In this document: one piece after another, positions 26,000 through 38,209 of the stretch
How the letters are laid out: each line of letters opens with the position of its first letter
Numbering within the stretch: the first letter of the stretch is position 1
NCBI GenBank assembly: GCA_027605045.1
Contig: JAQFWX010000002.1
Location: 2,232,001-2,296,000, forward strand
Origin: Phallus indusiatus
Lineage: Eukaryota > Basidiomycota > Agaricomycetes > Phallales > Phallaceae
Length of the DNA stretch: 64,000 nt
Direction: 5' to 3'
Program-made: the position numbers and the translations under genes
Notes under the pieces: generated by a model
What the model saw: only the letters and a program-made list of their open reading frames with translations
Database searches by the model: none
What the model was told of the DNA's origin: nothing

Positions 26000-27780
26000 T
26001 GGGCTTTGTCATTCTAGAACACGGTATCGGTCTACTCCATTGTGCACAGGTGATTGTTGCTTCCTTCGTTCCACATTGAATGATATCTGCTGAAGTCACC
26101 CAGCCAGATTGTCCGAGAGGTCCTTACGCAAAGCCATGGTTGCATTCACAGCTGAAAGTCATTGTAAGTGTGCAGCGTCGTCAGTTTCTCCATCAGGATG
26201 TGGTGATCTCCTAGCTGCCATGCTATTCTCAGCGTTAAGAATGAAAGTGACTATGTATACGACATCTAAGTATTTATTGTAGTTATACTTTGTATCGGAG
26301 TAAGCTCAACTTGAATAACTTTACATACGGTTTTCAGACTGCATGAACCTAAATGAGAAGTTACAAAGATGGATCCTGTATTGGTCAAATTACGTACCAC
26401 GGTTTGAACTGGATAGAGTCGTCAAAGCTCAGGACTCGGGACATAGTACTCAGACCGGAACTGCTGACTGGAGCACGAATGGTGTAAGTCGGGTGGATAC
26501 ACCGATGAAAGGCCGTGTAATCATTGTACTACTATATCCATTCCTGAATAAACGGTTTCGATTGTCTTTGCACGACCGTTGGGGGTGGCTTTGAAGGAGA
26601 AAGTTTCCAGATCATGAACGTCATCGCTGACGAAACCAGAGCAGCGCCGTACGTACAATCTGTTCATGGGTTAGGAATAGACATTGAACAATAGAGCGCT
26701 TCTCCATCATTGCTTCGTCGGTTGCTCGAGCAATGGTACGTTGGTGTTATGGTAGAGGAGCTTAGCATCGAGTTGTGCCTGTTAGACTCCGCGCGACATA
26801 TTGCTTATCTTGGCCTGCGGTTGACGCAAGAGTTATCACCAGGTTGTATAGTATCGTCTTCTCCATAGGGAATCATATTCTTCGTGTCCCGGTCCAGCTT
26901 CAACGTCTGTGTTGGTAAGGCACGGGTCTGGCTTTTTGAAATTGTTATTGGACAAGCTGCTACTACCGTGATGGGAAATGATAGTGCGTCACGGGTAGAA
27001 GTTATCCACGATGAATGTGTTGGCGTTGGTGTTTGCAAGGACGACGAGACGTTTTCCGAGTAAGCTGGACAGCGTGTGCGACGAGGGTACTTTCAGAAAC
27101 TCGACGAAGTTGGGAAGCAACGCATGTAGACTAAGTGACTTGAGTCAACGAGAGCAAAAGACAATAACAATTACATACCGAACTCATCTATTAGTCTTGG
27201 TTCTCTTAGCCCGAGCTGCGTTGAGAGTTGGTCGTATTCCGTCCTTTAGTAACACTAGCAGCATGACTGCAACTAGGTCCAGGTCCACCAGCGACGACGA
27301 CGCAGTTTTATAAGTAGCCCACCAAGCTCGGATAGACTAGCAAGAGCGCCACCAGCATAGGCCTTCGAGAGTACTACATCTTCATTGGATGGGACAAACA
27401 CGAATTCGTTGAATATCTCCAAGGCTCTGTAAGCTTCAGAGCGTTTGGTTTGTTCGCAAAGGGCGAGTGAAGAGAACGGTGTCTGGGTGCATTGGTTCTC
27501 ACGAAACGTTGTTTGCACACGGAAGAAAAGGTGAGCGACTGAGACTGAGAGAAGGCCTATGACGAAGAGGATCAAGAAGAAATGTTGACTGAGAACCCAG
27601 AAGACGTATTGTAGGATGACAAGACGGACACGGTTTGTCCCACGAGGAGGAAAGATGATGTGAGCCTCGTTCCCAAGGTAGACTGAGGGGTCGGTATAAT
27701 GAAGATCTGATGCAGAGGAAACCCAACTTAGTTAGAAAAAGGATGGAAACACGGTGTATTTTGTGCTAATACGCACCTAA
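26000..27780 (-). repeat. Degenerate dispersed repeat, copy 5
   Basis: This is the duplicate of 6481-8455. On the minus strand, after a CTAACT...CATCAG acceptor-like site near 27705-27730, a frame runs open to about 27273 (roughly 150 codons). It has the motif HIIFPPRGTNRVRLVILQY, then a strongly hydrophobic segment (about 25 residues), then a polar tail. It looks like one exon of a membrane protein, but no full gene could be assembled. Confidence 0.45.
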
Positions 27781-27789
27781 TACGGGAAA

Positions 27790-28735
27790 AATAACCGCGT
27801 CGTCGGTTGCCTGACAGTGGTATGGTGGTACTACAGTAGAGGAACTTGGCATCGAGCTGCGTGTTCATAATATATTTCTTATCTCGGTCTGCAGTTGATG
27901 AAAGAGTCGTCGCCAGGTTTTATCGTGTCGCCTTTTCCAAAGGGAATCGTATCTAGCTGTTCGCCGTGTCTCAGTTCAATTCAACTTCAACGTCGGTGTT
28001 GGTAGGGCACGAGACCGGTCATGAAAACGTTACTAGACAAACCGTTACCAACCTATCCACGATAAATTTGTTGGTGTTGTTGTTGGTATTGGCGGGAACG
28101 ACGAGACGTTTTCCGATTAAGTTGGACATGATGTTTGTGATGTAGATACGAGAGGGGTATCGTCGGAGATACACTCATACTTGATAAAGTTGCGAAGCAG
28201 CCCGCGTAAACTAAATGACTGGAGTCAGCGAGGACAAAAGACAATGACGATTGCATACCAAACTCATCACCCAGTTCTAATTCCCTCAATCCGAACCGCG
28301 TGTTCGCGTCCGTTGAGAGTCAGTCATATTCCGTCATCCAGCAACATTAGCAGCATGACTGCAACCATAACCAGGTCCACCGACGTAGGCCTTCAAGAGT
28401 GCAACATCTTCATTGGAGTGCTTTGTGCGTCTCTTCCCATCGAGCCTCGTTCGCAGAAGAAATGGGAAGCGGATGAGACTGGGGACTGGGAATGATATAT
28501 GTATGGCAGGGGAAATTGAGAATACATGTTGATGGAGCCCAAGAAAAGCATTCTGGGACGACAAGACGGACGCAGTCTGTCCCAAAGGGAAGGAAGGTAA
28601 TGTGGGCTGAGCAGGTCGTATTAGTGAGGAACCGGATGTCGCGCCGGGTGTTTCCGAGCTGGACACTATTAACGCTCGTTCGGAATGCCTCCCTCTGCTG
28701 TCTCGTGTCGCGCCTCCTCTTCTAGCCGTGTAATG
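27790..28735 (-). repeat. Degenerate dispersed repeat, half-unit copy 6
   Basis: This is the duplicate of 8456-9520, with an internal deletion near 28410 compared with that copy. It retains the block AACAGAC-free CAATCCGAACCGCG near 28290 and the CCGGGTGTTTCCGAGCTGGA block near 28645. No intact frame. Confidence 0.4.
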
Positions 28736-28806
28736 GAACGGTGTTAATATACTAATTGGTGAGTTCAGACTAATATCGACAGTTCTAGATCCGGGATTGA
28801 TTCATT

Positions 28807-29655
28807 TGCGATTCCCAATACAGCGTGTCATTCAATATTCAGCGCTCAGCATTCAGTGCACATGTAAAAATGCGCTGTAGAACATGAAAACGTAAATGCA
28901 CCTAGCTTTCGTTCTGTACGGTATCAAATCTAATTGCTGTACAATTACGTGCTAGAAGAATTAGCAGTGGCCGTAGTTGTGAGGTATTTAGGTCCGACAA
29001 CCTCTCATTTTGTACGCGTTGTGTGCATTGATCTTCATAGGACGTGTATTTTAAGGGTTTAACGGATAGGATTCACCAAGCCTCGCTTCTTCAAGTCTTT
29101 CTACGAGTATTTATAGCGTTCTTTGCCTTTGAACCGATTAGAATCGTTAAGAATGGAATCAGCTTGGAACATAACGGAAATGATGATCCAATCTTATACG
29201 AGCGGAGACTTGGCAGATACCATGCTGAAGTGATACAAAGTTCTCGTCACTTTACACGTCCTAGATCACTGAATTTAGAAGCACCACCCACTTTTTCTTC
29301 GATCAATACCTACACAGAGCTACCCTTCAACCCGCCCGTACTGAATTCGACTCCTGACTTGTTCTGGCCGCCTACTATGTGCGTTGTTTCCGAAATCTTC
29401 TATGACACACCGCTAAACAAGAAAAATTGCTCGTTTGTCGTCAAATATGCCAAGTGTCAAGACGAGAAGAATGTCGCAGAGTTGCCTACAGGAAATACGA
29501 AGGATTTGCTAGATCGGTCGTCTTTCTTGCCTTTATTTGACTGTGAATGTATTCATCTCCGCGGTTTCCAGGTCTTTAAAAAAACCTCAATAAATGAACA
29601 AAGTATTGTTAAGCTAGTCTCCCATCCCACAATGCATTTCTAATTACAAAAAATG
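28807..29655. other. 3' flank of NLR unit 3, no secure gene
   Basis: A plus-strand frame is open for 199 codons (29044-29643) but begins with GTG, and its first in-frame ATG comes late. The homologous frame downstream of unit 2 (near 17730) contains a stop. I treat it as a conserved 3' flank rather than a gene. Confidence 0.4.
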
Positions 29656-32600
29656 TCAAAGATTCAGCTGCTTTTTGCATTCTATCCATTTTGTTCCATG
29701 AACAAAATTGTCGAAATGAAGTTTTGTGGACTTTCTTTCAAAGGCTTTGAATGACATGCTCGGATACTGCAAACCCCATCGCATCTCCTCCGGAACCCAG
29801 AATAAGAGTTCCCCATCCTGACCTAGTATCCAACCATTGGAGCTCTTAGTCCAAGGCAAAAAGCTCGCTTTATTCCATGCTATCAATGCGTAGTTCAATA
29901 GCTTAGTGTTTTCAGAGCACAGTTTGTAATCCTCAATCAATCTAACCAAACGCTGTGAGTAAAAAAATTCGACTAGTTATTAGCCAATGTCTTACTGTTT
30001 GATTTGGGGATGCTCCGGTGTCATACCTGAAGGCTGTGAATCACGATCATCGTAAAGACGAGTCACGATTTCATTTACACGCAGATCCCAAACTCCCAGC
30101 TCGTCTGTTTGATTTATCAAAAGGCTGCCTTTGTGAAATGCCATTTCGGGTGAACTTTCGAAAATGTATGGAGATCTAGCAATATACGGAAACGAGAAAC
30201 TGCCAAGACGCCACACAGCCGCTAGCGTTCCAGTCTTGATGTCCCAGATACCGATGGCTGGGTTTTCCCTATAGTACTGTATACATATTCGTGTAGAGTC
30301 ATCAGAGAATTCGAATCCCCAGACCCGACCTTCGAATTGGGGTTTGTCTAGCGCCATGCCCCTTTCCAAATCCCAGACCTGGAGTTCGAAATTTGTGGGG
30401 TCTTGGAAGGAAACGTAGCGTCGATTTGGGGAAAATACTGGGGGTTGCCATATTTCAAAACAATAGGTGCTTTCACCCGTTGAGTGGTTTAAAATACGCA
30501 GTTTGAATGTAAGGCCGTGAAGGCCTGATTGAGAATGGCACGTACATATATATGCGTTATTATTAGAAGTGAGGGCGATACTGTGAAGGGATGGACCATC
30601 CAAAAAAGGACCATTTATTATGCTCTGCGACTCTGAGCATTCCCGTTCCTCAATGCAGTCACCACTGTCTGTGTTATATGCGACCCAAAATGTGGCACCC
30701 GAGAGAGCAAGAGCAATCAATTTGTTTGGGAATTCACCGCAACTGATTAATGTGTGAGTGCGGACATCCCATACTTTGATGTTGTTCTTGTCATCGCAGC
30801 TGATAAGACGGTCACCGGATGTAGAAAATACGAGAATCTCGAGCTGGTAATCCAATTCGTGTAACGTGCACTCCTCCTTTTCATCAATGTTCCAAAGGCA
30901 AAGCTGGTTAGAGCGAGCATAAGCTATGTTCCAATGGTTATCTTCTGGAGAGACTGTGAACGGGTTATCGATGGCATCGATGGAAAAGACAGCCAATCCT
31001 ATAGCATCTAGGACCTGAAAGAAACCACTACCCGCCGGCGATTCCCGTTTGTACTTATATAAAACGAGATGTTGATCCTTGAGCCAAGCTTCGTCGTCTG
31101 ACCATTCTCCATCATCATCGCCGTATTCATTCCAATCGATCTCCTTCTGGTCAAGGCCATCCCATGCTAAGACCGTTGTAGCCTCGTTCGCACAGTATGC
31201 CATGTATTTCGCATCGGGTGATAGGGCAGCCGTGAACACGTAATTATCGCCGAGATAACCTGGCCTAAAACGGTGTGAGAATTCTCCTGTTGATATCTTC
31301 CAGATCCAATGTTTATCCTTTTCCATATATCCAGAACAAAGCAGGTCATCTCCATTAGTAGAAAAGGCATATTTGAGGCCATAGCTGAGTTTGAGTTCGG
31401 ACTTTAGGCCTGGGGTCTGACGTTTGAGCTGACGGACCATTGTACCTGTCCGTATGTCATAAGCTTCGTAAGCCTCAGAACCGCGGACAACGACGTAACT
31501 GTCGCTGAATGCCACCACTATTCTGTCGTCGTCGGTGTTAGACACAACGGGAACGAATATTTTCTCTTGAGTATCCCAAAGGCGCAACCCACCGCTGGAA
31601 TGTAGTGCAAACCCGCAAAATCTTCCGCTGGGAGAGAACCTATCAAACCTAATATCACCATCCTCTAGTTGTATGGCACGAGTCTCCCTTTCATGAAAAA
31701 GTATAGGATGACTATACCTCTCCCGGTGCTGGACAATATAGTGTCCATCCGGAGAGATATAACATTGACAACATTTCTCTCTATCGTTAGGCGCATGGAA
31801 GACTTTCTTCGTTTTTACCTCCCAAGTCAAGATATCTCCATCTTCGAAGCAACAGTAAACGAGTTCCCCATCCAATGAGAACACCACATGACATACTGCA
31901 GTCGCAGTATCTTTAGGACTCTCCTTGCATAGAATTTCGCCAGTGAAATAATCCCATACCCATAAATCCCCATTTTTGAAACCAGTTGCGAGCAGTTGAT
32001 CTTTGGGAGAGAACGCGAGTGCGGTTGATACAGATGAGGGATGTTTTTTCACAACACTGTTTTTGATTTGAGGCTGGAGGGTGATGGGCTGACCAATTTG
32101 AACATCCATGCTTAAGAGTTGTGGGTATTGGGGAAGAAACTGTTGGGATATAAGGGAACGAGTTGAAATGTAAGGAAGGGCGGAGAGGTAAAGATGAGGT
32201 GTGCTCTCAGTCATCATCTCTCCAAATTCCCAAAGAAACACTGATGCCTCGACTGCCCAAGCATTTAATTCGTAATCATTGCCCTATGAGATTTAACGAT
32301 TTATGTAAGCGTATATCCTGTGTATACGAGAAAACGTACTTCAGTTATATTCTTCAAGCGCTGCATCCCAGAACGACCCTGTTCAATTTCTTCCAAAAGA
32401 CCAAGTACTTCAAACAAGTACAGCAAGTTCTCGCACACCAGATCATATATTTCTTCACGAAGGTTTAAATTAAGGATCGAATGTTCCAAGTGGTATGCCC
32501 AAAAACAACATGCATATGACAGGTACGATGGAACTGCTTTTGTTACTCGAGATTTAAAATTCTGTACCTCTCGATTGCGTTTGTGTGATGTTTCCAGCCC

Positions 32601-35202
32601 GCATATATTGAACCGAAGCATCCCCTTCATGACCCGCAAACATGCGTGTGCAAATGAACTCTGATCCGATTTATCGATAAAATACCGATTCTCAATCCCG
32701 GCCTTTTGTTCGGGATTGAGGAAAAAGTCGAAAAGTGAGGTATGTATTGGTCGAATGTTGGAAGCAGATTGGTCGAGACCGAGAAACAAGGAATTCAACC
32801 ACCTCAATAAAACGTTGACTTTCTTGCTGCCTCCTGAAATAGGCCCGAAAAACTCCCGCAGATCTGAGACGGAAAGCGACCTGCGCGAAACTATAACGGC
32901 CCCGACGAATGTTTTCAGCAGAGTGAAAGAACTGTCATGCTGCCAGCCTGGTTGGGCATCAAGGATTTTGTGATACATCTCGTTCACTGAAGATGTCGGT
33001 TTGGAAAGGACGTCCTTAAGTCGATTCTCTGCTTCGAATGAGTCGAGCTTGAGGATGTAGACACATGCAAGTTTAGCCCATATAAAAAGGTTTTGCGCGC
33101 TCTGAGCTAATAACAAACACCAATCCTCGTTAACCGCATCCAAGGTCTCCAATATGCCGGAAAGCTCGTGAGAGATGAGTTTTTGGATATCGTTTAGTGT
33201 ATCATCGGGATCAATGTTTGCCATAGATTTGCAGCAAACATTTTCGGAATCTTGATAGAACCGTGCAATGTCGTGTTCGGGACGGCATGTTATTATGATC
33301 CGAAAATTCGTGGGAAGCTCTGAACTTCTCTCGAAAAGCAGGTTCAGAAGGATCTTGCGTTCACTTTGATCGCCGGCTTCGTCCAAAGCATCTATGATGA
33401 TAGCCACACGCTCCGTCATCCCGACTGGTATCCCGTTGGAAGGTTTGATAATCATTTCGTTAAATTGAATTATGGGATCAAGAGACTTTCTGACGGCAGT
33501 TTTTTCAGTAGCTTGTACAAGGTTTCGTCGCCACCAGAAATTCAATTTGTGGTCCGCCAAGTTGCGTGAAATGGTGCTGAATAAGACACTAATTCTTCCC
33601 TTATTACTTCGATTGAAACAGAAGAACGAGCCCAATCCGTCATCGTCATCCAATCTTTTTGCGACCGTGTGAGCAACTGCAGATTTTCCGGTGCCTGCTT
33701 GTCCGCTAAGCAGGAGAACGCGTGCGGACGTATCTTCTTGATTGACCCATTCGACTATCTCTCCAATTAGGTTTTCGCGAGTCCCATGTAGGCACATTTT
33801 ACTGTAATCAAGACCAACGTTTTCTCCGTATGGTATCTCGCCAAGACGATCGAAATCATCTTACAAAGATATTATTAGGAACTGAATAAATTAGTAAGGA
33901 GGAACAAAGACTGACTATTATTCGAAGTCGTAATTCCTATATGGAGTATTAAAGAGTCTTGAATCGTTTTAAAAATTTGATCAAACGATCCCTTGAACTT
34001 TGAAATGTTGTTATCGAACCCCGGCCCTTTGATGAAATTTGTAGCTGATCATCACGATGAATCGTCACATGGAACGAAATAAGTGGAGAACGAAAGAAAA
34101 ATAGCTACCAGCATTATTTTTGGTATATATCTTGATGAAATCGACACATTCGCAAGTTGTATTAATGAGTAGTTTCAATTTATCGCTTTGCGTTTCTGTA
34201 AGGACAGACAATCTGTCCGCTTCGTTTATGTACTTGTAAATGTCCGCCAAGCGGTCGAATAAGCTCTGAACATTTGTGTTTCGGTTTGTGTGCATTTGAA
34301 GAATCTAGAGAAGGTGTAAGCTACAGTGAAGAATATAAGAATGCTACCTCTCACACTCGGAACGAGTGCAAAAACACTCAAGCCTGGTGACCGTATTGAT
34401 GCAGCTATGATTTGTCGCTAATTAGGATAATTTACAAGTTAGAAATCATATAGTACAAACCGAAAGAGCAGAATCCGCCGCCGTCTTTATGAGATCAAAG
34501 TAACTAAGAAAGGCGGACAAGGATACGCCTTGGGCAAAATGGATACCCTCGCTTTTTCGTTTGGCTTCCTCGAGCAAATCTTTGAAGCGATCCTTTTTAA
34601 TTGTAAAACTTAGTTGTTGACTTGGCTGGCCCAGGAAAACTTTGCAAACTCCTATAACGATTTTGTAAACGAAAATGAAAACGAGGGTGATGAAACATAC
34701 CAGCTGAAGATTGCATCAGGAGAAGACTGGACACAATATCTGTATATTCTCCGATGGAAACCTCCAAGTCGTCCGCCCTTCCTTTTTTTATAAGAATTTT
34801 GAACGTAATGGTGGATTCTGAGGTAACGTTATAGCTTTTTTCCAATGGAGTTAGTTAAATGATGGGCGCCGGTGATTTCTCAGATCCGATAATCTCACAG
34901 AATCTGTTCGCTCCAAACAACCTGATTTTTCTTGCGATTCCCTACGACTGATTTCAATCTTTCACGATTATTACCGGTAACTTTGTCGATTTCAATAATG
35001 AACATCGGTCTGTTCAATAAAGATAAAGAAGCGGGAGGGTTCTCCAGTTTAATATCTACAAACACCATCAACAGTGACCTACGTGCGAGATAGGCCGTTG
35101 AACTTACCGGAAATCACATATCGATACTGCTCAAACCTGCGAGCGATTTAATCAGTTTTCAAGTGCTGATAATAAATAAAAGTTTCACAACCATGATGAC
35201 AT
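29656..35202 (-). CDS. NLR-like protein, unit 3: putative C2, helical region, NACHT and WD40 repeats (intact, diverged)
   Basis: Eleven exons splice to 1668 codons plus stop: 35189-35202, 35108-35136, 34899-35055, 34701-34834, 34461-34651, 34355-34417, 34109-34304, 33916-34044, 32340-33859, 29996-32283 and 29656-29941. Every intron matches one in unit 2 in place and phase, so the model rests on two independent copies. The putative C2 (WSEQI..., then SIGEYTDIVSSLL) and the helical part diverge more than NACHT, where GQAGTGKS sits at residues 357-364, with AIIIDALDEAG and ITCRPEHDI downstream. The WD40 exon encodes many blades (e.g. GDLWVWDYFTGEIL, NIKVWDVRTHTLIS), and the C-terminus has GWILGQDGELLFWVP. 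The expected role is the same as unit 2, but WD40 differences suggest a different recognised partner. One intron (33860-33915) uses a weaker GTCAGT donor. Confidence 0.88.
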
Positions 35203-35477
35203 TACAACTTGCGTAATGTCGAAAACGGTTTGGGTGTTGGTTAATGAAGTACAGCGTAGTTAAGGTAAATTTGGGGCAGGAACTCGCGAGGCAACGTGTT
35301 TGACTGTTTGTACAACTTTGTACATAGGTCCTGGTAGAAAGCGAGCAATAAATGATGTTCCCACGAGCCATGATAAGGTTTTAAGGTTCAACATGATTGA
35401 ACGCTTGTGATTCGCCTTTGAAGACAAGGCAGTACACCAAGGTAGCGCCGTGGCAAGAAGTCCAGTTGGTCCAGTCA
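35203..35477 (-). promoter_or_regulatory. Short 5' flank of NLR unit 3
   Basis: Only about 275 bases separate the unit 3 start from the stub of unit 4. They resemble the inner part of the other NLR flanks (GATGTTCCCACGAG and GCTTGTGATTCG blocks), so the promoter of unit 3 is either short or extends into the stub. Confidence 0.3.
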
Positions 35478-35693
35478 CTCATCGATGATTTTGGTGAATT
35501 CAATTAAAAAGATCCGTTTGTGGATCTTAAGGGGAAAGACAGGAGGATTTGTGTAATGCCTGCAAACTGCCTCAAATTGTGATATGAAGTCAATAATGTT
35601 ATATACGTACCAGAGATCATATACCCGGTACCGATACTGTTCAAGTCTAGAGAAATCGGCAATATCACGGATTTACAATATCAGTGACATCAT
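35478..35693 (-). pseudogene. NLR unit 4: 5' stub only
   Basis: The homologous start is at 35690 (or ATG at 35693). A first intron (GTAAAT...TCTAG) leads to LEQYRY, matching FEQYRY of unit 3. After a second intron-like gap, degenerate sequence still resembles the start of exon 3 (KIHKRIFLIE, FTKIID) and then ends abruptly at about 35478. The remaining roughly 5 kb of the gene is missing. The stub lies immediately upstream of unit 3 in the same orientation and has its own NLR-type flank at 35720-36150, so it probably reflects unequal exchange or deletion within the array. Confidence 0.7.
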
Positions 35694-37620
35694 CGTAATG
35701 TTCTTTTTTTTTAAAAAAAAACTTGATTAGCAAGGGGTCGAGATTTCTGGTATCAGCAGAAGAAGTGTGGACTGTGTCGTTGGCTGGTGTTTGTTGGTTG
35801 GGTTTTGGTCAAAAAACGAAGAAACAATGAGGTTGTCCCGAATTTTTTTATCCTTTAAACTGTTCAAGTAAACTCCTGCGGTTTTACTTGGAATAACGTC
35901 GTATTGCTCTTCATTGAATAAGAGAATGCGGCGGCGGAAACCCGACGTGGCTTTGTCCGATTTTGCTCCAATGTCATGGTTTATTCCGGTGATGCCGAAC
36001 GGTAACTGCTATCATTCACGGAAAAAAACCTCTTATCAAGGTCTCAATAGCTCTTGAGATTTTATTGTGATATCTCCAAGTTTCACCGAGATTGAATACC
36101 GATGCATTGGACTCGAATGCGATGTGCATACATGTACTGTGTCGTATTATTGTCAAACATACTATTGGTGAAAGGGGGATGAGAAAAGGAATAAAGGGAC
36201 CGAAGGTAAAAAATGCCACATACCAACGCGGCTGATATAACAACACTAGTGGTGCGTTGGTGGAGGAAAAGAGGTTCGCTTCTCTGTACTTTAGGGCATA
36301 GGGGCTCCTGTTGATCAGGCTTCACCAAGTCTTTTTCCTTTACATCGTACTCGAAGTGTTGGTAGTGACCCAATTCATTGCACGAATCGATGATATTGCT
36401 GACTTTGCCGAGAGCTTTGACGTCGGCGCATAGAAGAGGTCGGGATTGACTTACAGGCAAGCCGCCACTCTTAGAATTTCGGTGCGTTAGAGGTGAACCG
36501 TGAATTGTATATGTTGATATTGACGGGGATGGAAAGACGAGTTCCGGCCGTCATGGACATGGTGTTCCGTTAACCTGGAGTAGCCCCGACGCGTTGCACA
36601 GCGCGGCAGACTTAGGCGGTGATCCAGTGCACGAAAGCTAGATAAAATGATTAGAATAGACTACGTCAAGAGAAAAGACTATGAGAACAACATACTGAAT
36701 TCGCATATTACCCAGATATTGGACCTGCGTTTTCACGTTCGCTAGGGGTCATATCCCGTTTTCTAGCATCTGCCAGTGCATCCACTAGTGGCAGTCAAAT
36801 GTGATCCACCTGACATGGATGGAACACGGGCAGCATCGACGTTAAATCTCGACGCGTGACGTGTCCGTTCTAATGTAACTTGATTGCGAGCAGAAGGCAT
36901 GGTGGACCAATGAAATTGGAAGCGAGTAATGGTGAGGACGCGAGGACGGTCTGTTGTTTGGCGCTTGTTCGTTTGCGTACCGGGAACCGGGACTTACTCC
37001 GACACAGTGTCACTCATGTCACGGAGGTTCCTAGCGATATCATGATTCATCCCATGCCATGTTGAACTTTTATATGCCTCAATGGTCAGTAAATTTTCCA
37101 TTGTTATCCTCAAAGGCTCTACCGATTCAAAGCGATGCCCTATGGTATACTATGATGGTGTATGTTATATTCGAGGTGGAAATGACGTAATAAATAGGTT
37201 GGTGAAACGAGTCATGGCCGTGCTTTCTACGAACATCGTGACTCCATATCAATGTAGAAATAGTGGGCGATAGCAAGATTTTTATGGCATAAAAACGGTT
37301 ACGATTGAGATGGGTGCGTAAGTAATTGGTAAAAGGAACCGTCAGGCAGCCTGAGTCATGTGATGCGGCGACTCATATCAGTATCAGCAAAGCGACTGTC
37401 ATGGCATAGTATGTTGATAACACCGAAATTTGAATGAACCGTCTTATTTCTCCTACATATCGCTGGAGATTAGGTTAGCGTATTTGCGTCGTTCAGGAGA
37501 GACGAGTTTGGTAGAGTTTTCGCAGGCGGGACAGAGCCTACGTATACCTCCTTCCACTTTATCAGATTATGTCTCAAGTTTCTGGAATTCTTCACTCTCC
37601 TTGAAGAAGAATTAGACCAG
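35694..37620. other. NLR-type 5' flank of the stub, then gene-free sequence
   Basis: 35720-36150 matches the NLR promoter-type flanks, and 36600-36780 matches the far-upstream module seen at 5860-6020 and 25230-25375. From about 36800 to 37620 I see no supported gene. Confidence 0.5.
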
Positions 37621-37927
37621 AATATGGGATCTGTATTCCAAGCACACCACAAATACGAGCACAACTGGCCTTTTTTTCAACTTTTTAGATTTCGAGTCAT
37701 CCTACTTCCAAGTCATACATATGTACACAGCATGCGCAATCTTTCTGACAGAATAATACACGTGGTGATGGATGAGAACCTTCAAGAAGTAGTTGGTACT
37801 AGTTGGTGAGTCATTCCTCTTTTAACGAGATATGACTCACCTCCACTGCTGCGACCTTATCTTCCAGCGCTCCTCACTACGGGCACCTTACTTAGAGCCT
37901 TCTTGAAAAACAGGACGTAAATTCCAT

Positions 37928-38158
37928 TCAACTGCTACACTCCAAGGAAAGATTACCTGTCTGAGGTTTCTCTGCTTCCTTTTGAGATCCAGAACTACCT
38001 TTGAGAAGCTGCGAAACTTTTCCGACAACCCCTCCACCACCCGTTGCCTTTTCTTTCTTCTTTACACTTTGTTTTGCATCTGCGGTAGTGCTAGAACTGG
38101 ATTGTTTAATAGAGTCCCAGTATATTTCGTTGACGGACTGAGGGGCATGAAGAGGCAT
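37928..38158 (-). CDS. Small basic protein of unknown function, paralogue A
   Basis: A frame from ATG at 38158 runs 77 codons and begins MPLHAPQSVNEIYWDSIKQ. A second locus (41044-41319) starts with nearly the same residues, so this N-terminus is conserved and probably coding. The rest is rich in Lys, Ser and Gly (KKKEKATGGGGVVGKV). A GTAATC donor follows codon 67 (KPQT), so the true 3' end may lie in another exon that I could not identify. No signal peptide or membrane segment is seen. The product is not recognised, and I offer no function. Confidence 0.45.
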   Translation of the reverse strand: MPLHAPQSVNEIYWDSIKQSSSSTTADAKQSVKKKEKATGGGGVVGKVSQLLKGSSGSQKEAEKPQTGNLSLECSS

Positions 38159-38209
38159 TTTCAAGTAGAGAGATTCAAGTAATCAAGGATGGAGCAATGT
38201 TCTCACCTG

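Larger units (their letters stand above)
19318..28806. repeat. Segmental duplication, copy B (most of NLR unit 2 plus upstream flank)
   Basis: This is the partner of 1-9621, in direct orientation. It covers the NLR gene from within the WD40 exon upstream and continues through the flank and repeats to about 28806. It differs from copy A by small indels and scattered substitutions; overall it is about 130 bases shorter. Confidence 0.85.

Noticed and set aside
29044..29643. Plus-strand open frame of 199 codons downstream of NLR unit 3
   Set aside because: It starts with GTG, its first ATG is late, it has no domain, and the homologous stretch near 17730 carries a stop in the matching frame.
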